A DNA stretch of 36,829 nucleotides, from contig NZ_JADRCR010000018.1 in the NCBI RefSeq assembly GCF_016649425.1, forward strand, positions 1-36,829, in the 5' to 3' direction. The position numbers were made by a program, and so were the translations under genes. A model generated the notes under the pieces. The model was not told the origin of the DNA. It did no database searches and was given only the letters and a program-made list of their open reading frames with translations. Below are positions 35,596-36,829 of this stretch, in pieces. This stretch comes from Limnobaculum allomyrinae (GTDB lineage: Bacteria > Pseudomonadota > Gammaproteobacteria > Enterobacterales > Enterobacteriaceae). Every line of letters starts with the position of its first letter. Within the stretch, counting starts at the first letter, position 1.

Positions 35596-36030
35596 ATGAG
35601 TTTTTTAAAAATATTAAGTAGTGCGGCTTTGGCCGTTGCATTGGTTGGATGTAGTAATACTGCTACACAAAACGAGAAGGATAACGCTATTAATAGTGCA
35701 ACCACCGTTAGCGGTAGCGTGATTTATCGCGACAGAATGGCTTTACCTGAAAACGCCACAATTACGGTCACGTTGGCGGACGTATCGTTAGCGGATGCCC
35801 CGGCAAAAGTCCTGTCAACGGTGACTATTCCGTCTGAAGGCAAGCAGGTTCCATTTATGTTTAAACTGCCTTATAACAACCAACAGCTAGCAGGAGCCCA
35901 GCGGGTTTCTCTGTTTGCAACCATCTCTGTTGATGGCAAATTGTTATATACCACCACCTCAATGAATGAGGTTCTTACCAATGGACAACCTGCGCATGCG
36001 GATCTGATTTTGGATCGTGTTCAGCATTAA
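35596..36030 (+). CDS. ybaY: YbaY-family lipoprotein
   Basis: A 144-residue lipoprotein with signal MSFLKILSSAALAVALVGC (lipobox LVGC, Cys19) and a beta-rich domain with VSGSVIYRDRMALPENATITVTLADVSLADAP (about 44-75), the YscW/YbaY-type fold. Shorter at the C-terminus than E. coli YbaY (190 residues). ATG 35596 has a perfect CAGGAGGT at 35583-35590; the ATG at 35563 would lie upstream of that ribosome-binding site and is rejected. Role unknown; probably outer membrane. Confidence 0.88.
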   Translation: MSFLKILSSAALAVALVGCSNTATQNEKDNAINSATTVSGSVIYRDRMALPENATITVTLADVSLADAPAKVLSTVTIPSEGKQVPFMFKLPYNNQQLAGAQRVSLFATISVDGKLLYTTTSMNEVLTNGQPAHADLILDRVQH

Positions 36031-36083
36031 TCGCTCTGTCTGTTGGCGGCTGGCACAATCTAAGACTGAAGTCTGTATTGGAC

Positions 36084-36404
36084 TTATGGCTGTGTCAGCC
36101 AACCATAGATTTTAAAATTGATGCGATCTGAGCGAGTAAAAAGCACGCCATCGGCCAGTAACGCCTGTTTCTGGCGAATATAGTCCGGCCCCGTCAATGA
36201 TATTTTCCCCTGAGAATTGACCACCCGAAACCAGGGCAGAGTACTCCCTTCTGGTAAACGACTTAAGATTATCCCTACGTGACGTGCTGCCCCAGTCGCT
36301 CCGGCTAAACGCGCGACCGCACCGTAAGTGGTCACCTTGCCCGGAGGAATAGATGCAACGACAGTATAAATACGGGTAGGGAGTGATGGTTCATCGTTTT
36401 CCAT
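36084..36404 (-). CDS. atl: Alkyltransferase-like DNA-binding protein (Atl/YbaZ)
   Basis: Binds O6-alkylguanine in DNA, flips it out and flags it for nucleotide excision repair; it cannot transfer the alkyl group. The 106-residue protein has VTTYGAVARLAG, the AARHVG helix with Arg41 as the probable arginine finger, and LPWFRVVNSQG, in which Trp58 replaces the cysteine of true MGMT (PCHR). The next residue is Phe59 where I recall His in E. coli Atl (PWHR). AAGGA lies about 11 bases before the ATG. Neighbour of ffs as in E. coli. Confidence 0.9.
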   Translation of the reverse strand: MENDEPSLPTRIYTVVASIPPGKVTTYGAVARLAGATGAARHVGIILSRLPEGSTLPWFRVVNSQGKISLTGPDYIRQKQALLADGVLFTRSDRINFKIYGWLTQP

Positions 36405-36517
36405 CGGCAGAAATCCTTATATCACTGATATCGCAGATTTGAGGGATAATTACAGGCTGTTAATTCTGCCATAAATCGGTGAACTGAGTAAGAAAACATC
36501 GCTTAACGTCAGGAACC

Positions 36518-36546
36518 TTGCAATTGAACGGCCCATCCCTGATAAT
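36518..36546 (+). promoter_or_regulatory. Sigma-70 promoter of ffs
   Basis: TTGCAA (36518-36523) and GATAAT (36541-36546) are separated by exactly 17 bp and followed by a GC-rich discriminator (GCCTGCGC), as at stringently controlled stable-RNA promoters. The predicted start near 36553 leaves a leader of about 25 nt before the mature 4.5S RNA. Confidence 0.85.
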
Positions 36547-36577
36547 GCCTGCGCTTCATGAGAATGAAGCCGTCAAT

Positions 36578-36691
36578 GGGGGCTCTGTTGGTTCTCCCGC
36601 AACGCTAACTTGTGAATTCGGTCAGGTCCGGAAGGAAGCAGCCGCAGCAAGCGTCGTGTGTGCCGGGATGTAGCTGGCAGGGCCCCCACCA
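36578..36691 (+). ncRNA. ffs: 4.5S RNA, signal recognition particle RNA
   Basis: About 114 nt starting GGGGGCTCTGTTGGTTCTCC and ending GGCAGGGCCCCCACC, whose ends pair. The universally conserved SRP core GGTCAGGTCCGGAAGGAAGC and its partner strand GCCGGGATG (Ffh M-domain binding site) are intact; the apical part differs from E. coli. With Ffh the RNA targets nascent inner-membrane proteins to FtsY. The 25-nt leader is probably removed by RNase P, as in E. coli. Confidence 0.97.
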
Positions 36692-36754
36692 CTATCTGGA
36701 TAACCCCTTAATTTCTTAAGCAAAATTCAAGAAATCTTCGCCATAATTGCTCAA

Positions 36755-36777
36755 GTGATACAAATTTTGTGTATCAC
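36755..36777. repeat. Inverted repeat GTGATACA-N7-TGTATCAC before the last reading frame
   Basis: A perfect 8-bp inverted repeat, ending 14 bases before the ATG at 36792. It is placed like an operator for that gene; the identity of a binding protein is unknown. Confidence 0.55.
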
Positions 36778-36791
36778 CATAGGGCAAAATT

Positions 36792-36829
36792 ATGTCTCTT
36801 ATGCTTTCCCGTCATGGAATTTGGTACTA
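36792..36829 (+). CDS. Start of a reading frame, possibly a tyrosine-type integrase (3' end outside the window)
   Basis: Only 12 codons are visible (MSLMLSRHGIWY). AGGG at 36781-36784 is well spaced for the ATG. An N-terminus of this kind, a short strand ending in (R/K)-x-G-x-W-Y, is common in phage and island integrases, and the position just after ffs would suit an element inserted at that RNA gene. Too short to be sure. Confidence 0.35.
   Translation, partial: MSLMLSRHGIWY

Noticed and set aside
1..36829. CRISPR array, insertion sequence or toxin-antitoxin module
   Set aside because: No regularly spaced repeats with spacers, no transposase with terminal repeats, and no recognisable toxin-antitoxin pair were seen.

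Overview
The window is a piece of a chromosome from a gamma-proteobacterium of the order Enterobacterales. Nearly every housekeeping gene reads as a close relative of its E. coli counterpart (ccm, mlaA, fadL, yfcZ, sixA, smrB, prmB, aroC, mepA, epmC, mnmC, fabB, rhtA, decR, mdlAB, glnK-amtB, sdaC, tesB, atl, ffs). The separate ccmH and ccmI genes and the moderate divergence suggest a family outside Escherichia/Salmonella; a Budviciaceae- or Yersiniaceae-like host is a guess only.

Layout. (1) 1-1140: end of a prophage or island. The 3' part of a tail-fibre gene with a C-terminal chaperone-like domain is followed by three adjacent 11-bp repeats, a terminator hairpin and an orphan 3' half of tRNA-Pro(GGG). 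The tRNA half is fused on its far side to a truncated phage-like reading frame. (2) 1561-8567: complete, tightly overlapping cytochrome c maturation operon ccmABCDEFGHI. (3) 8605-12439: mlaA, a small cysteine-rich exported protein, fadL, yfcZ and sixA; fadI and fadJ, which lie between yfcZ and sixA in E. coli, are absent. (4) 12532-14077: a four-gene accessory block on the minus strand (short LMW tyrosine phosphatase-like protein, small basic protein, two tandem paralogous membrane proteins). (5) 14152-23086: smrB, then prmB-aroC-mepA-yfcA-epmC-yfcL, then mnmC (minus) and fabB, in the E. coli order, with a FadR-like/FabR-like operator pair before fabB. (6) 23267-36030: rhtA, a cysteine-desulfhydrase-like PLP enzyme divergent from decR, mdlAB, two tandem acid-shock (Asr)-like genes, glnK-amtB behind a sigma-54 promoter, sdaC, tesB, ybaY. 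(7) 36084-36829: atl (MGMT-like), the 4.5S RNA gene ffs with a good promoter, and the first codons of what may be an integrase of an island next to ffs.

Working together: the ccm genes load and ligate haem to periplasmic apocytochromes c; mlaA and fadL act on outer-membrane lipid asymmetry and fatty-acid uptake, and fadL and fabB share FadR-type control; decR with the adjacent PLP enzyme forms a probable cysteine-detoxification pair; glnK-amtB is a nitrogen-regulated ammonium uptake unit. Relative to E. coli the window joins three separate neighbourhoods (ccm near 49 min, mlaA-fabB near 52-53 min, decR-ffs near 10 min). I did not find a clearly new defence or metabolic system; the best candidates for a second look are the tRNA-Pro attachment junction, the accessory block at 12.5-14.1 kb, the twin Asr-like genes and the island boundary at ffs.
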